Source: Leeia oryzae DSM 17879 (GTDB taxonomy: Bacteria > Pseudomonadota > Gammaproteobacteria > Burkholderiales > Leeiaceae). Taken from it: DNA of 64,000 bases. Location of the stretch: assembly GCF_000376945.1 (NCBI RefSeq), contig NZ_AQXU01000019.1:62001-126000 (forward strand), written 5' to 3'. Shown here piece by piece: positions 8,606 through 18,175 of the stretch. Position 1 is the stretch's first letter. Every line of letters starts with the position of its first letter. The notes beneath the pieces are model-generated. The model searched no databases. It was not told the origin of the DNA and saw nothing but the letters and a program-made list of their open reading frames with translations. Both the position numbers and the translations under genes were made by a program.

Positions 8606-11332
8606 ATGATAAGAATTCGTAGTTACATGCAGTTCCAAATGGGTGGTTTGGTCCTGATAGTGGGGCTGTTGTTCAGCTTAGGAAGCTACGCTGTGCTGAG
8701 TAAAATGGCCGAGAATGATTCGGAGAGGGCGTTACAGCTGATTACCGCTGAATCTGGAAATGCCGTCAATCATTTGCTCCAGCCAGCGGCGACCTTGTTA
8801 AATCTATTGTCCAATGTACCTGACCTTAAAACGGGTAGCGAACAAGATTGGGTGTATCGCCTTCCTGCACAGGCGTCATTGCTGCGCGATAACAAAATGC
8901 TGAATAGTGTTTATGTGGGTGGGCCTCAAGGTCAATTTTTGCTTTTACGCACCCTCAGAAATCAAGAAGATAGAAATCGCTTTAATGCACCTCCCGAAGC
9001 GCGCTGGGAGTTACAAATTCAAAGAATCAATAAAGAAGAGGGTGAAGACCAGTACTGGGTGAGTCTGGATGAAAAGTTGAAGGTTCTGGGGCGGCAGCGT
9101 GCAACTTTTGGGAGTAAATTTGATTCTCGTACCCGCCCCTGGTATCAGGCAAGCAAAGAGCGTGATGGGGTACTGCGTACCAAAGTGTATCAGTTTTATT
9201 CAACTGGAAAGTATGGCGTTACCCTTGCCAAATCCATGGGGCAGGGTTGGGTAATAGCTATGGACATTATGCTCGACTCTATCGAGCCTGAGCTAACGAG
9301 ATTGGCAAAAGCGTACACGGCTCGTATTTCCTTGCTCGAAGAAAATGGTGTGACCATTTCCACTGATCATGGTGATAAAGACGGGGTGGCGTTCTTTAAG
9401 TCACTTGTGGATACGAACCAGACAGGTGCAGACAGTACATTCAAGTGGATGGTTGACCCTAAGGGACAATCATGGTGGGTAGGCGAGGCAATCGTCCCGC
9501 TAGAACAATTTGCTGGCATCAAGTTGCATATTGCCGTGCTGCGTGACAAGTTGCTGGCCAAAGCTCTGTATTTACGCAATTTACTGTTGATTGCAACGTT
9601 GGTACTCACCGTTCTTACGCTATTGATTGCGCACCGAAATGCAAGCCGGTTCGCTTCGGTTTTCCAGGTGTTGGCAGAGCGGGCAAGTGCACTGATTAAT
9701 TTCGACTTCAGGCATTTCAAATTTACAGGTACATCTATTAAAGAAATTGCTCAGTTGGAAGATGGTCTTGAACAGGCGCGTAAAACTTCATCGAACTTCT
9801 TGCATTTATTAGAAAAGGTATCCCGAGAGTCTAATATAGAGAAGTTATTGCCCTTGGTGCTGGAGGAGACCAGTGATGTTGCACAAGGGGAAAATGCATG
9901 GCTCTATATCTATGATGGCACAGAGTGGGTCTTGCGTGCCCAGCGCGGAGACGCTGTAGACAGAGATTGGCTGCCAGAGTGGTTAAAACTGCCAGCTAAT
10001 ATACGTAGCGATAATCCATCTACCGTCATCTCTGTTGAAGACCATTTTGCGATGATGATACCGCTTGCGGGACGACGAGGGCAAAAGCTTGGTCTTTTGA
10101 TTATTGAGCGAACCTCTCCTTTCAGCGAGTTGCATCAAAATTTTGCTGTGGCGCTATCCGGCTTTGCTGCGCTAACCCTGGAATCCAGGGAGATGATTGC
10201 CCAGCAAAAGATGCTGTTCGAATCCTTCATCAAATTAATTGCGGAAGCCGTCGATGCCAAAAGCCCGCACACTGGTGGTCATTGCCACCGGGTGCCAATT
10301 TTGACCGAATGGCTGGTCGAACTGGCCTCTGTTAGTGAGGCACAGTGTGTTGCCAACTTCAAGCTGGACAGTGAGATGCGTGAAGCGGTGCACATTGCCG
10401 CGTGGTTGCATGATTGCGGGAAAGTGGTAACGCCGGAATATGTTGTGGATAAAGCCACTAAACTTGAGACGCTTTATGATCGAATTCATGAAATTCGGAT
10501 GCGATTTGAGGTGTGTAAACGAGAGGAGGAACTGGCCGTTTGGAAATCAACATACCCTCAAGGACTGCCCGAATCGGCCACTGAACAACTCCTGGTCGAG
10601 TTAAAGACGCTGGATGATGACTTTGCTTTTATTGCGCAGTGCAACCTTGGGAGCGAGGTCGTCTCTGAAGAGGTACTTGATCGGATCAAAAAAGTGGCGG
10701 CGAGAACCTGGACGCGTACCCTCGATGATCGATTAGGGCTATCTCACGAAGAACTAAAACGCAGAGCAGGCAGAGGTTCAGACATCTTGCCGACGCAAGA
10801 ATACCTGTTAAGTGATCAACCTGAACACAAGATAGCCCGGCCGCTTTCTCAGTCGTTTAGTGACGACAACCCATGGGGTTTTAAAATGCAAGTGCCGGAA
10901 CTGCTATATGACCGCGGCGAGGTGAAGAATTTGTCAATTTCTAGAGGCACCCTGACAGATGAAGAGCGTTATAAAATCAATGAGCACATTGTTTTGACGA
11001 TCAAAATGCTCGAAGCAATGCCATTTCCACGGCATCTCGCAAATGTCCCCGAAATAGCGGGCGGGCATCATGAACGTACTGATGGACGGGGTTACCCAAG
11101 AGCCGTACCTGCCAGTTCTCTCAGTATTCCTGCACGCATGATGGCTATTGCCGATGTTTTTGAAGCGCTCACCGCGACAGACCGTCCATACAAGGTCGGT
11201 AAAACGATTGAGGAATCATTGGAAATCATGCACAAGATGGCGCAAGGCGGACATCTGGATCTAGAGTTGTTTGAGTTGTTCGCTAAATCTGAATTGCCAG
11301 CCCGTTATAAGAGGGAATTTCTTGGCAATTAA
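8606..11332 (+). CDS. Cache-GAF-HD-GYP membrane protein, probable c-di-GMP phosphodiesterase
   Basis: A 908-residue sensor-effector. Transmembrane helix 1 (about 12-32) and helix 2 (about 325-345) flank a periplasmic double-Cache-like sensor with the typical RTRPWY motif. A HAMP-like/coiled segment, a GAF-like domain (about 405-535) and a C-terminal HD-GYP domain follow. The metal dyad is His602-Asp603 in WLHDCGK; the second motif is HHERTDGRGYP at 821-831, a variant of HHEKWDGTGYP that keeps the GYP triad. About 180 residues separate HD from the segment RGTLTDEERYKINEH, far more than in RpfG-type proteins, so the domain carries a large insertion. The gene is monocistronic with a ribosome site AAAAGG. 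Activity is likely but the insertion makes it less certain. Confidence 0.88.
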   Translation: MIRIRSYMQFQMGGLVLIVGLLFSLGSYAVLSKMAENDSERALQLITAESGNAVNHLLQPAATLLNLLSNVPDLKTGSEQDWVYRLPAQASLLRDNKMLNSVYVGGPQGQFLLLRTLRNQEDRNRFNAPPEARWELQIQRINKEEGEDQYWVSLDEKLKVLGRQRATFGSKFDSRTRPWYQASKERDGVLRTKVYQFYSTGKYGVTLAKSMGQGWVIAMDIMLDSIEPELTRLAKAYTARISLLEENGVTISTDHGDKDGVAFFKSLVDTNQTGADSTFKWMVDPKGQSWWVGEAIVPLEQFAGIKLHIAVLRDKLLAKALYLRNLLLIATLVLTVLTLLIAHRNASRFASVFQVLAERASALINFDFRHFKFTGTSIKEIAQLEDGLEQARKTSSNFLHLLEKVSRESNIEKLLPLVLEETSDVAQGENAWLYIYDGTEWVLRAQRGDAVDRDWLPEWLKLPANIRSDNPSTVISVEDHFAMMIPLAGRRGQKLGLLIIERTSPFSELHQNFAVALSGFAALTLESREMIAQQKMLFESFIKLIAEAVDAKSPHTGGHCHRVPILTEWLVELASVSEAQCVANFKLDSEMREAVHIAAWLHDCGKVVTPEYVVDKATKLETLYDRIHEIRMRFEVCKREEELAVWKSTYPQGLPESATEQLLVELKTLDDDFAFIAQCNLGSEVVSEEVLDRIKKVAARTWTRTLDDRLGLSHEELKRRAGRGSDILPTQEYLLSDQPEHKIARPLSQSFSDDNPWGFKMQVPELLYDRGEVKNLSISRGTLTDEERYKINEHIVLTIKMLEAMPFPRHLANVPEIAGGHHERTDGRGYPRAVPASSLSIPARMMAIADVFEALTATDRPYKVGKTIEESLEIMHKMAQGGHLDLELFELFAKSELPARYKREFLGN

Positions 11333-11601
11333 ATGATTAAGTAATTGATTAAAATCATGCTGCACTCGGCTTCTTTGCCATCGCAGGGCGGCAAACGATG
11401 ATGCGCAATTCAGTCTGTACATTGTTGAGTTGCACTTCAAACTGCCCCCACGATGAAGAACATCAGTTTGTAGCGCTATTCATATATTTTCAGGCAGGTC
11501 GCCAGTCAAACTGGCTGGGAGGCATCTCTATTGACTTTGCTATTAGCAGGCATAGAATGAAACAAGAGAAATTTTATGATTTCTAACCAGAGTTATAGCG
11601 C

Positions 11602-11931
11602 ATGGCCAGCATATCACTCTCTTCTGTTAGCGCGAATGCCATCCTTGCTGTAGCACAGCAGAGGGTGGCAACGGACAAGCTGAATCTGCGTGTTGATGAA
11701 CGGCAGGTCAAGCTGGATCAAGACCGTTTGGATAAAGATTTGCAGCGCGTCTCGGCCGAGAAAAAATTAGCTCAACAGGCAGTAAAGTCCGATGCACCGC
11801 AGGCGCTATCTCAATCGCTCGCACCGCGTGTACAAGCGGCAAAATTGGGGCAACAAACCGGCGTTGCTAATGCATCCGGAGCCATGGATGAACCGGTGAC
11901 TATCGGCGGCATTATTAACACGCATGCCTGA
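11602..11931 (+). CDS. Small coiled-coil protein of unknown function
   Basis: A 109-residue product I cannot assign to a named family. Residues 15-65 are charged and helical (QQRVATDKLN, DERQVKLDQDRLDKDLQRVS) and probably form a coiled coil; the ends are Ser/Ala-rich. There is no signal peptide or membrane segment. The first ATG lies just after an in-frame TAG at 11596-11598, so the start is well bounded, but no clear Shine-Dalgarno precedes it. Codon use looks like the neighbours. It sits between the HD-GYP gene and the GST gene with no obvious link to either. Confidence 0.6.
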   Translation: MASISLSSVSANAILAVAQQRVATDKLNLRVDERQVKLDQDRLDKDLQRVSAEKKLAQQAVKSDAPQALSQSLAPRVQAAKLGQQTGVANASGAMDEPVTIGGIINTHA

Positions 11932-11997
11932 ACAAGGTTTACAGGCATACAACGCGCTCCTGAATTCCTCTCTCTTGTTTACTACTCATAGTCTGCC

Positions 11998-12621
11998 ATG
12001 CTCACCATTCTTGGAAAGCCTACCTCCATCAACGTTCGCAAAGTGCTATGGACTTGTGCGGAAATTGGTGTTTCTTATGAGTTGCAGCCGTGGGGAGACC
12101 CGGGGATGCCTACCAGCGCGCCTGAATTTTTGCGCTGGAACCCGCGAGGGCTCGTGCCGGTGCTCCGCGACGGAAACGAGACCTTGTGGGAGTCAAACAC
12201 CATTTGCCGTTATCTGGCCGGAAAGCATGGCCGCACTGACTTGCTGCCTTCGGCGCCATTACCTCGTGCACATGTAGAGAAGTGGATGGACTGGCAAGCT
12301 ACGGAGCTTAATAATGCGTGGCGCTATGCCTTCATGGGGCTGGTACGCAAGAGTGAGGCGCATACTGACCCAAAGGCAATAGCCGCCAGCGGTTTGGCGT
12401 GGAACCAAATGATGGGCATCCTTGACTCGCGTCTAGCCGAAACGGGTGCATTTGTGACGGGTGATGAGTTTACAGTGGCCGATATTGTGCTTGGCCTGTC
12501 AGTGCACCGCTGGGTATCGACACCGATAGAGCATGCCGAGCTGCCTGCTGTGAATGCATATTACGAGCGCCTAAGCGAACGTCCCGGTTTCGTTGAGTTT
12601 GGTCGTAACCATGCATCCTGA
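11998..12621 (+). CDS. Glutathione S-transferase family protein
   Basis: A 207-residue cytosolic GST. The N-terminal thioredoxin-fold half has a Ser/Thr-rich active region (GKPTSINVRKV), the cis-Pro loop NPRGLVPVLRDG and the glutathione gamma-glutamyl-binding ESNTICRYL. The C-terminal helical half has VTGDEFTVADIVLG, the N-capping motif of GSTs. The substrate cannot be told from sequence; beta-like bacterial GSTs act on electrophiles and peroxides. It begins 66 bases after the small coiled-coil gene, with no strong ribosome site. Confidence 0.92.
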   Translation: MLTILGKPTSINVRKVLWTCAEIGVSYELQPWGDPGMPTSAPEFLRWNPRGLVPVLRDGNETLWESNTICRYLAGKHGRTDLLPSAPLPRAHVEKWMDWQATELNNAWRYAFMGLVRKSEAHTDPKAIAASGLAWNQMMGILDSRLAETGAFVTGDEFTVADIVLGLSVHRWVSTPIEHAELPAVNAYYERLSERPGFVEFGRNHAS

Positions 12622-12819
12622 ATCACGATCTTTTGGGGCATCGCCTTACTTTCGCCTGTGCTGGGCTGTTCTCAATTCAGGTTTGTGAAGCAAGGTTGTC
12701 ATCGCCAAGTTATTTGTTTGGGCGCGATACCATGCAACGCCATATTGGGTCTTGTATGATGAGAGCGCCAGATTTTGCCGGTCGCGAAAGTCGGGGTGCT
12801 GACAACAACGTTGAGCTGA

Positions 12820-14190
12820 TTATGATGGACTGCTACCACCCTGCGTTTTTCTGACGATGGTACCGATATCCACGCCGAGCGCTTTGGCCGCTTTTCTTTT
12901 CGAGCCAAATCTGGCAATGGCATCTTGAATGACTTTCAGTTCATATGAAGAAACGATAGATTTCAAGTCTCCGACCATCGGGTCGGTACCTTGTGTAGCA
13001 GATGCTTCTTTCAAGACGAAATCCGGCAGGTGTTTGAGCTCAGCAACAGGCCCGGCCATCACCGATAGTTGCTGCACAATATTCTGAAGCTCGCGGATAT
13101 TGCCGGGGAAAGAATATTCCATTAGCCGCATGCGGCATTCACTTGAAATGCTCAATGGCTCATCTCTGCCTTTATTCACGACAGCAACAAAGTAATCAAG
13201 CAGCTCATTGATCATCTCTTTGGATTCCCGGAGCGAAGGGACATGCAAAGGTACAACTGCAAGACGGTAAAACAGGTCTCTTCTGAACCCTCCCTCCGAC
13301 ACCATGCTAAAGAGGTCACGATTGGTTGCCGTGATGATTCTGACTTTGACACTATGATCTGTGGCCCCACCAACCCGTTGAACGGTACCAGATTCAAGGA
13401 ATTTCAGCAGTTTGGCCTGCATGACCAAAGGAATCTCGCCCACTTCATCCAGAAATAAGGTTCCGCCGTCTGCTGCCTCAATCAGCCCTTTTTTGCCGCT
13501 TTGCAATGCGCCGGTAAAAGAGCCCCGTTCGTAGCCGAACATCTCGGATTCAAAGAGAGAATCCGGGATGGCGCCGCAGTTAACATGTACAAAAGGGGCT
13601 GCTTCATCGGAGATATAGGTGTGAAGATAGCGGGCAATCTCGGTTTTGCCAGCCCCGGATTCGCCAAGCAAAAGAACGCGCGCGTTTTGTATCATGGCGC
13701 GCTCGCCTAAGGTTAGTAGCTGGTTTAGCTGAGGGGAGATCCGACGCTGATGTACTAGGTCTGGGCGTACCTTTTGCTGGGACAGAAATTTAAAGGCGGG
13801 CTTGCTGTTGGGGTCACCAACTCTTTTTCTTTCGTGGTCAATGACGGATAAGTCACGCAACACAACAATGGTGCCATTGTTGTGAATGGAGTCCTGACCA
13901 ATCCGCCTGATCGACGCGAGAATAAAACGACTTTCGCCAAAATTTAAAAGCAGTTCGGCTTTTCGGCCTGCACTCACCCGGGCAACGAGGTCTTCGATGT
14001 TAATGGCGGTTTTTCTGGCAATACGTGAGAAATGCTGATTTTTTAATGTTGTACCATCGACATTCAGCAGGGCGGAAAATTGGGCATTGAGATAAACAAC
14101 ATCTCCACCCTGATCAAGTACGGCAATACCGTCGGGTAATGCGTCAAATGCTTCCTCCAGGTTGATCGGCATACTTGCGGCCACATTCAT
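12820..14190 (-). CDS. Sigma-54-dependent transcriptional activator (PAS-AAA+-HTH)
   Basis: A 456-residue enhancer-binding protein. An N-terminal PAS domain (about 12-115) replaces a receiver domain. The AAA+ domain has Walker [13 protein letters not shown], the sigma-54 contact loop as GSFTGA (usual GAFTGA), Walker [12 protein letters not shown] and the arginine-finger region [14 protein letters not shown] Fis-like helix-turn-helix closes the protein ([18 protein letters not shown]). The start overlaps the stop of the PAS gene by four bases, so the two are coupled. A matching sigma-54 promoter lies before the adjacent aldehyde dehydrogenase-permease operon, the probable target. No phosphorylation site is present, so control is probably by ligand or by the partner PAS protein. 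Confidence 0.93.
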   Translation of the reverse strand: MNVAASMPINLEEAFDALPDGIAVLDQGGDVVYLNAQFSALLNVDGTTLKNQHFSRIARKTAINIEDLVARVSAGRKAELLLNFGESRFILASIRRIGQDSIHNNGTIVVLRDLSVIDHERKRVGDPNSKPAFKFLSQQKVRPDLVHQRRISPQLNQLLTLGERAMIQNARVLLLGESGAGKTEIARYLHTYISDEAAPFVHVNCGAIPDSLFESEMFGYERGSFTGALQSGKKGLIEAADGGTLFLDEVGEIPLVMQAKLLKFLESGTVQRVGGATDHSVKVRIITATNRDLFSMVSEGGFRRDLFYRLAVVPLHVPSLRESKEMINELLDYFVAVVNKGRDEPLSISSECRMRLMEYSFPGNIRELQNIVQQLSVMAGPVAELKHLPDFVLKEASATQGTDPMVGDLKSIVSSYELKVIQDAIARFGSKRKAAKALGVDIGTIVRKTQGGSSPS

Positions 14191-15371
14191 TGGGCAGTCT
14201 CTAAGTTTGACGTGGCGTGATATTGATTACCCCTTGGCAACCATAGGGTAATCACGCATCGCCCATGGTCCAGCTCGCTGGAAGTGGATGCAATGGTTGC
14301 CTGGCACTTTAACGTCGTGCCATCGCGGCGTATGGCCGTAGCCGGAACTGGTGTTGCAATTCTTGCCGGTTTTGCGGTTTTCATGGCGATATCAATTGGC
14401 ATGTCGGTGTTCAGGATATTATTGATGCCAATTCCGAGTATGTGTTCAACCTTCCAGTCCAGGCACCATTCTACCGCCGAGTTGGCACCATCAATCCGGC
14501 CATTCCCGTCTACCACAAGGACAGGGTCTGGTATGGATCCCAAGATATCGAGTGCAGAATTTGCCTGGGATTTTAGCTCGATTTCGCGCCTTTTCCTGCT
14601 GTTTAAGTCGCGGACGGTGCCCCAGAAGCGATAAAGCTGATGATCCCGAATATCCGCGCGCACATCGTTTTCAACAAATACATCAACACCATCAAAGCGA
14701 TGGTCACGTGCCAATGCTCCGTCTATATGGAAGTCATTTTCAATCAGTTCACGGACAAATGATTCGTTTTCCGGGTTACGGGCAAAGACTTCTCGCACGT
14801 CATGATTATTGAGGTCATCGCCAATCGGAAGCCGGTACAGGCGTGACATGGCTTCATTGCAATATCGCCAGATGCATTGATTCTGGAAAATTTGCCGGAT
14901 GATTTCATGCTCCGGGGCGGTCATATCTACCGGCTCGGTAAATTCAACGCAGTAACTTGCATCTCTGGCGGTGGAGATGATACTGGACAACACCTCATTT
15001 TCGCGCTCAAGCCGCTCGACATCTGCCAGCGCATCGCCAAGCGCCATTTTCACTACACTTAAGCAGCGACCATGTTCCGGGTCATCAATAATAGCCATGC
15101 TGGCGGCCAGCGCATAAGTGACCCCGTTACTGCCTGTCACTTTCAGTCCCAGCATGTGAACCGGGCTTTTGTCTTGACCAGCGAGCAAACCTTTGAACAT
15201 CTGGCGAACGTCGTCCGGATAAATAAGCTTCGCGCTTGCGCCTGACAATTCGCCTGTTTTAAAGCCTAGATAAGCTTCTTCTGCCTGGGTTGCGTACACG
15301 ATCCGGTCATCCGATGAAATGACATCGAACAATACCGGCGCCGTACGCCAAAATCTGGCCTGCTGGTCCAT
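14187..15371 (-). CDS. Multi-PAS protein without an output domain
   Basis: A 394-residue soluble protein that seems to consist only of PAS-type sensing modules: about 10-110 (LFDVISSDDRIVYATQAEEA, YPDDVR), about 125-260 (a larger variant ending in WGTVRDLNSRKRREIELK) and about 270-375 (LGSIPDPVLVVDGNGRIDGA). There is no kinase, GGDEF, EAL or DNA-binding segment. The gene has a good ribosome site (AAAGGAGAT) and is followed, with an ATGA overlap, by the sigma-54 activator; the chemoreceptor-like gene precedes it by 36 bases. I infer that it senses a small molecule and modulates the activator by protein contact, as NifL does for NifA, but without the kinase-like half. Confidence 0.75.
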   Translation of the reverse strand: MDQQARFWRTAPVLFDVISSDDRIVYATQAEEAYLGFKTGELSGASAKLIYPDDVRQMFKGLLAGQDKSPVHMLGLKVTGSNGVTYALAASMAIIDDPEHGRCLSVVKMALGDALADVERLERENEVLSSIISTARDASYCVEFTEPVDMTAPEHEIIRQIFQNQCIWRYCNEAMSRLYRLPIGDDLNNHDVREVFARNPENESFVRELIENDFHIDGALARDHRFDGVDVFVENDVRADIRDHQLYRFWGTVRDLNSRKRREIELKSQANSALDILGSIPDPVLVVDGNGRIDGANSAVEWCLDWKVEHILGIGINNILNTDMPIDIAMKTAKPARIATPVPATAIRRDGTTLKCQATIASTSSELDHGRCVITLWLPRGNQYHATSNLETAQ

Positions 15372-15407
15372 TATGCTTATCTCCTTTTGCCCTATGACGA
15401 ACCCCGG

Positions 15408-16424
15408 CTACGGCTTTTTCATTGTTTGAGCATCTACCGCTTTGCGACGATCTTCAACCATCATGACAATTTCTCCCGTTGCATTGGCAGTCTGAAGTGC
15501 CAGTTTCCCGACTTCCTCTGCAACCACCGCAAAGCCTCGTCCCGCCTCTCCAGCACGCGCCGACTCAATCCCGGCGTTGAGTGCCAGCAAGTTGGTTTGC
15601 TTTGAGATATCCTTGATCACAGCTGCAATATTGAGGATTTGCTTCATGCTGTCTTCTACTCTGCTGCGTTCGACCACCTGCAGTGCTTCGGCTTCCTTTT
15701 CATCGGAAATATCCCGTAATGAGCCAGCAGAACGCAATGCTTTTCCTGCCTTGTCACGTACAGTGGCTGCTCTGTCCCTAAACCAGATGTATCCACGATC
15801 TTTTGTCCGCATCCGGTATTCGGCAGAGAATTCTTTGTCCAGATCAAGATGGTTTTTAAAGGCGTCTACTGCAAATTTAAAATCATCCGGATGGATGCAT
15901 TTAATCCAGCTTTCCCAGTCATCCGGAAACTCGTCATGACTAAACCCAAGCAGCGCCCGATACTGCGGAGAAAATTTTACCGTACTTTCCGGATGGTCTG
16001 CGTCACCATCTACCAGGGTGCAAATCCAAAGACCTTCTGTTAACACTTCCTCGGCGAGCTTTAACTCGGCCATTTCGTGGCTAAGCTTGTCATATTCTTT
16101 CTTTAGGCCTAAAAAGTCATGTTCAAATTGAGCAGCTTTATGTTGTGCTTCTAAAAGTTGTTTTTCTGCATCCGCGCGCAGTAACTCTTTGCTTTCAAAT
16201 GATTGCAAAAGTGAGTTGTAATTTTTTTCGGCATTTTCCAGTTGGGCTATTCTAGCTTGCTGGCTGGTCACCATTTTCTGTAACTGAACAATTGATGCAG
16301 TTATGTCTTCTGGTATTTTATCCCCAATACTATCCGACAAATTGACGCAAGGGTCCTTTTGCAAGACATCAAGCAAGTCTGATATCTGTGTCATTTGCTT
16401 TTGGTATGCTGAGCGTCCGAACAT
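15408..16424 (-). CDS. Cytosolic PAS-containing short methyl-accepting chemotaxis-like protein
   Basis: A 338-residue soluble receptor. Residues 1-120 are coiled coil ([20 protein letters not shown] and following). A PAS_3-type domain occupies about 125-245 ([42 protein letters not shown]). The C-terminus holds the highly conserved signalling tip of MCPs ([33 protein letters not shown]), but the protein stops soon after it, so the long helical arms with methylation sites are missing. It could dock to a CheA/CheW array or serve only as a scaffold. It is the first gene of the operon with the PAS protein and sigma-54 activator. No transmembrane segment is seen. Confidence 0.87.
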   Translation of the reverse strand: MFGRSAYQKQMTQISDLLDVLQKDPCVNLSDSIGDKIPEDITASIVQLQKMVTSQQARIAQLENAEKNYNSLLQSFESKELLRADAEKQLLEAQHKAAQFEHDFLGLKKEYDKLSHEMAELKLAEEVLTEGLWICTLVDGDADHPESTVKFSPQYRALLGFSHDEFPDDWESWIKCIHPDDFKFAVDAFKNHLDLDKEFSAEYRMRTKDRGYIWFRDRAATVRDKAGKALRSAGSLRDISDEKEAEALQVVERSRVEDSMKQILNIAAVIKDISKQTNLLALNAGIESARAGEAGRGFAVVAEEVGKLALQTANATGEIVMMVEDRRKAVDAQTMKKP

Positions 16425-16446
16425 GCTCCCCCCTAAAAAACAAGCA

Positions 16447-16490
16447 TCGTCTGTTGATTGCTTTATGTTGATACAGCTGTCAACAGACGA
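16447..16490. promoter_or_regulatory. 11-bp inverted repeat upstream of the chemoreceptor-PAS-activator operon
   Basis: TCGTCTGTTGA (16447-16457) and TCAACAGACGA (16480-16490) form a perfect inverted repeat with a 22-base spacer, 23 bases before the minus-strand start at 16424. The spacing places the two arms on the same face of the helix about three turns apart. It is a good candidate operator for the operon, possibly for autoregulation; there is no T-run to suggest a terminator. Confidence 0.55.
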
Positions 16491-16530
16491 GCATTCTGTA
16501 TATCAATCATCAATAACACCCAAGCCCACA

Positions 16531-16566
16531 TAAAAATGCTTGCCGGCGGGTCAGGCCGGCAAGCAT
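16531..16566 (-). terminator. Intrinsic terminator of the aldehyde dehydrogenase-permease operon
   Basis: A perfect 12-bp stem (ATGCTTGCCGGC/GCCGGCAAGCAT) with a 7-base loop, followed on the minus strand by TTTTTA. It lies 55 bases past the permease stop and before the divergently placed regulatory operon's control region. Confidence 0.88.
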
Positions 16567-16620
16567 CTTCACGCGATATGTCTACACAACCCAGTGCCAT
16601 ACAGATGTACAGCCTGGATA

Positions 16621-18156
16621 TCAGACCTCAGAAGTGGCCAGCTCAGCCTCGACGCCCGTATCAGCATCAGTATTGGCATTTTGCCGGGCCTTGCGGGTGA
16701 TATGCCATGCGTCACCAGCGGGCGCATTGCTGTTGCGATGAGGCTTCTCCAGGAACAGATACAACCCGCCCGACAGGACGACAATCACCAAGGTGAGCAG
16801 CATAGAGTAGTTCATATACCATGGCGCATCTGGCGCACGAGGCCAAAGGATGTTAATGGTAGCCGCAACGCCATACACCAGCGCCAGGATGTTTACCAGC
16901 CAGCCCCAATGCCCCAGTGAGAACTGGCCTGCAGGGCGCCAGCCACGTAAACGCGCATACAGTGCACCCAAGACCACCATTTGGAAGGCGACGTAAATCC
17001 CGACGGCTGCGAAACTGACAATGATCGTCAGCGCATCCTGTACAAAGAAGCCAATGCACACAATCACTGCCGATACGACACCAGCCATGATCAGAGCAGC
17101 CGATGGAACGTGGTTTTTTGGTGAAATGCGTGCCAGTGTGCTACTGAAGACAATCATTTTGTCACGTGCATAGGCATAGATCAGACGGCTTACAGCAGCT
17201 TGCAGACTCAGAATGCAAGAAACATGTGAAATCAGAATGATCCCGTACACAACGCGTGAGCCAATCTCTCCAAAGTTGCGTGTCAGAATGGTGTTGATTG
17301 GGTCTGTGTCTTTGCCAGAGATGACGGCTTGCAAGTCAGGTACCGCCAGGATGAGGCCCAGACAAGCATAGATTGTCACTGGAATACCGATGTAAATGGT
17401 CATGCGCATGGCTTTAGGAATAGCCTTGCTTGGATTCGGCGTTTCTTCTGCCATATCGCCGCAAGCCTCAAAACCGTAGCAGCAGAACATCCCCACCAGT
17501 GCGGCGGCCAGGAAGGCTGGCAGGTAAGAGCCACCAGCACCGAAGCTGAAGGTTTCAACGATGATATGGAGAGAATGCAGACGACCGTAGAGCAGCAGAT
17601 AACCACTCACCATCAGCGCGCCTGCAATCTCGCAGATGAAGCCAAACATGGCTACTCGTGCCAACGCCTTTGTCCCCAACTGGTTGAAGAGTGTCGAGCC
17701 AAACAGAAGCGCGAGCGCGATGACGGTTGTGTTAAACGGCGTGACCTTAAAGCCGAGCAGATAGGCAAAGAACGGGGCTCCGCCAACCGGTACTGCTGCA
17801 ACGGTTGTAATCAGTGCCCACATATACACCCATCCGCTCATCCACGCCCAACGCGGGCCGACAAGGCGCCGTGTCCACGGATAGAGGCCACCGGCAATTG
17901 GAAACTGTGAAACCACTTCACCGAAAACAAGACAAACAAACATTTGGCCAATGGCAGCAAGCAGGTATGACCAGATGAATGGAGGGCCGCCAGCGGTCAT
18001 GCCAAACGTGAACAACGTATAAGCACCTACAACGGGTGACAGATACGTAAATCCAAGCGCAAAGCTTTCCCACAGGCTCATGGAACGGTCAAAGCTGGGC
18101 GTATAGCCCAGGGCCTTGAGCTGCTCGTCGTCATTTTTATACTGTTGTTCTTGCAT
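16621..18156 (-). CDS. APC-superfamily amino acid/amine permease
   Basis: A 511-residue inner-membrane transporter with about twelve hydrophobic segments. The first segment has the family pattern SFALGFTYLSPVVGAYTLF and is followed by GGPPFIW and GEVVSQFPIAGGLYPW, typical of the amino acid/choline (ACT) branch that includes GABA and choline permeases. The consensus GFEACGDMAEETPNPSKAIP loop is also present. It starts 19 bases after the aldehyde dehydrogenase stop with a strong ribosome site (AGAGGAGA), so it is the second gene of that operon and ends at a good terminator. By context it should import the amine or amino acid whose aldehyde derivative the dehydrogenase oxidises. The exact substrate is not visible. 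Confidence 0.9.
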   Translation of the reverse strand: MQEQQYKNDDEQLKALGYTPSFDRSMSLWESFALGFTYLSPVVGAYTLFTFGMTAGGPPFIWSYLLAAIGQMFVCLVFGEVVSQFPIAGGLYPWTRRLVGPRWAWMSGWVYMWALITTVAAVPVGGAPFFAYLLGFKVTPFNTTVIALALLFGSTLFNQLGTKALARVAMFGFICEIAGALMVSGYLLLYGRLHSLHIIVETFSFGAGGSYLPAFLAAALVGMFCCYGFEACGDMAEETPNPSKAIPKAMRMTIYIGIPVTIYACLGLILAVPDLQAVISGKDTDPINTILTRNFGEIGSRVVYGIILISHVSCILSLQAAVSRLIYAYARDKMIVFSSTLARISPKNHVPSAALIMAGVVSAVIVCIGFFVQDALTIIVSFAAVGIYVAFQMVVLGALYARLRGWRPAGQFSLGHWGWLVNILALVYGVAATINILWPRAPDAPWYMNYSMLLTLVIVVLSGGLYLFLEKPHRNSNAPAGDAWHITRKARQNANTDADTGVEAELATSEV

Positions 18157-18175
18157 TGATGTCTCCTCTGATCAA

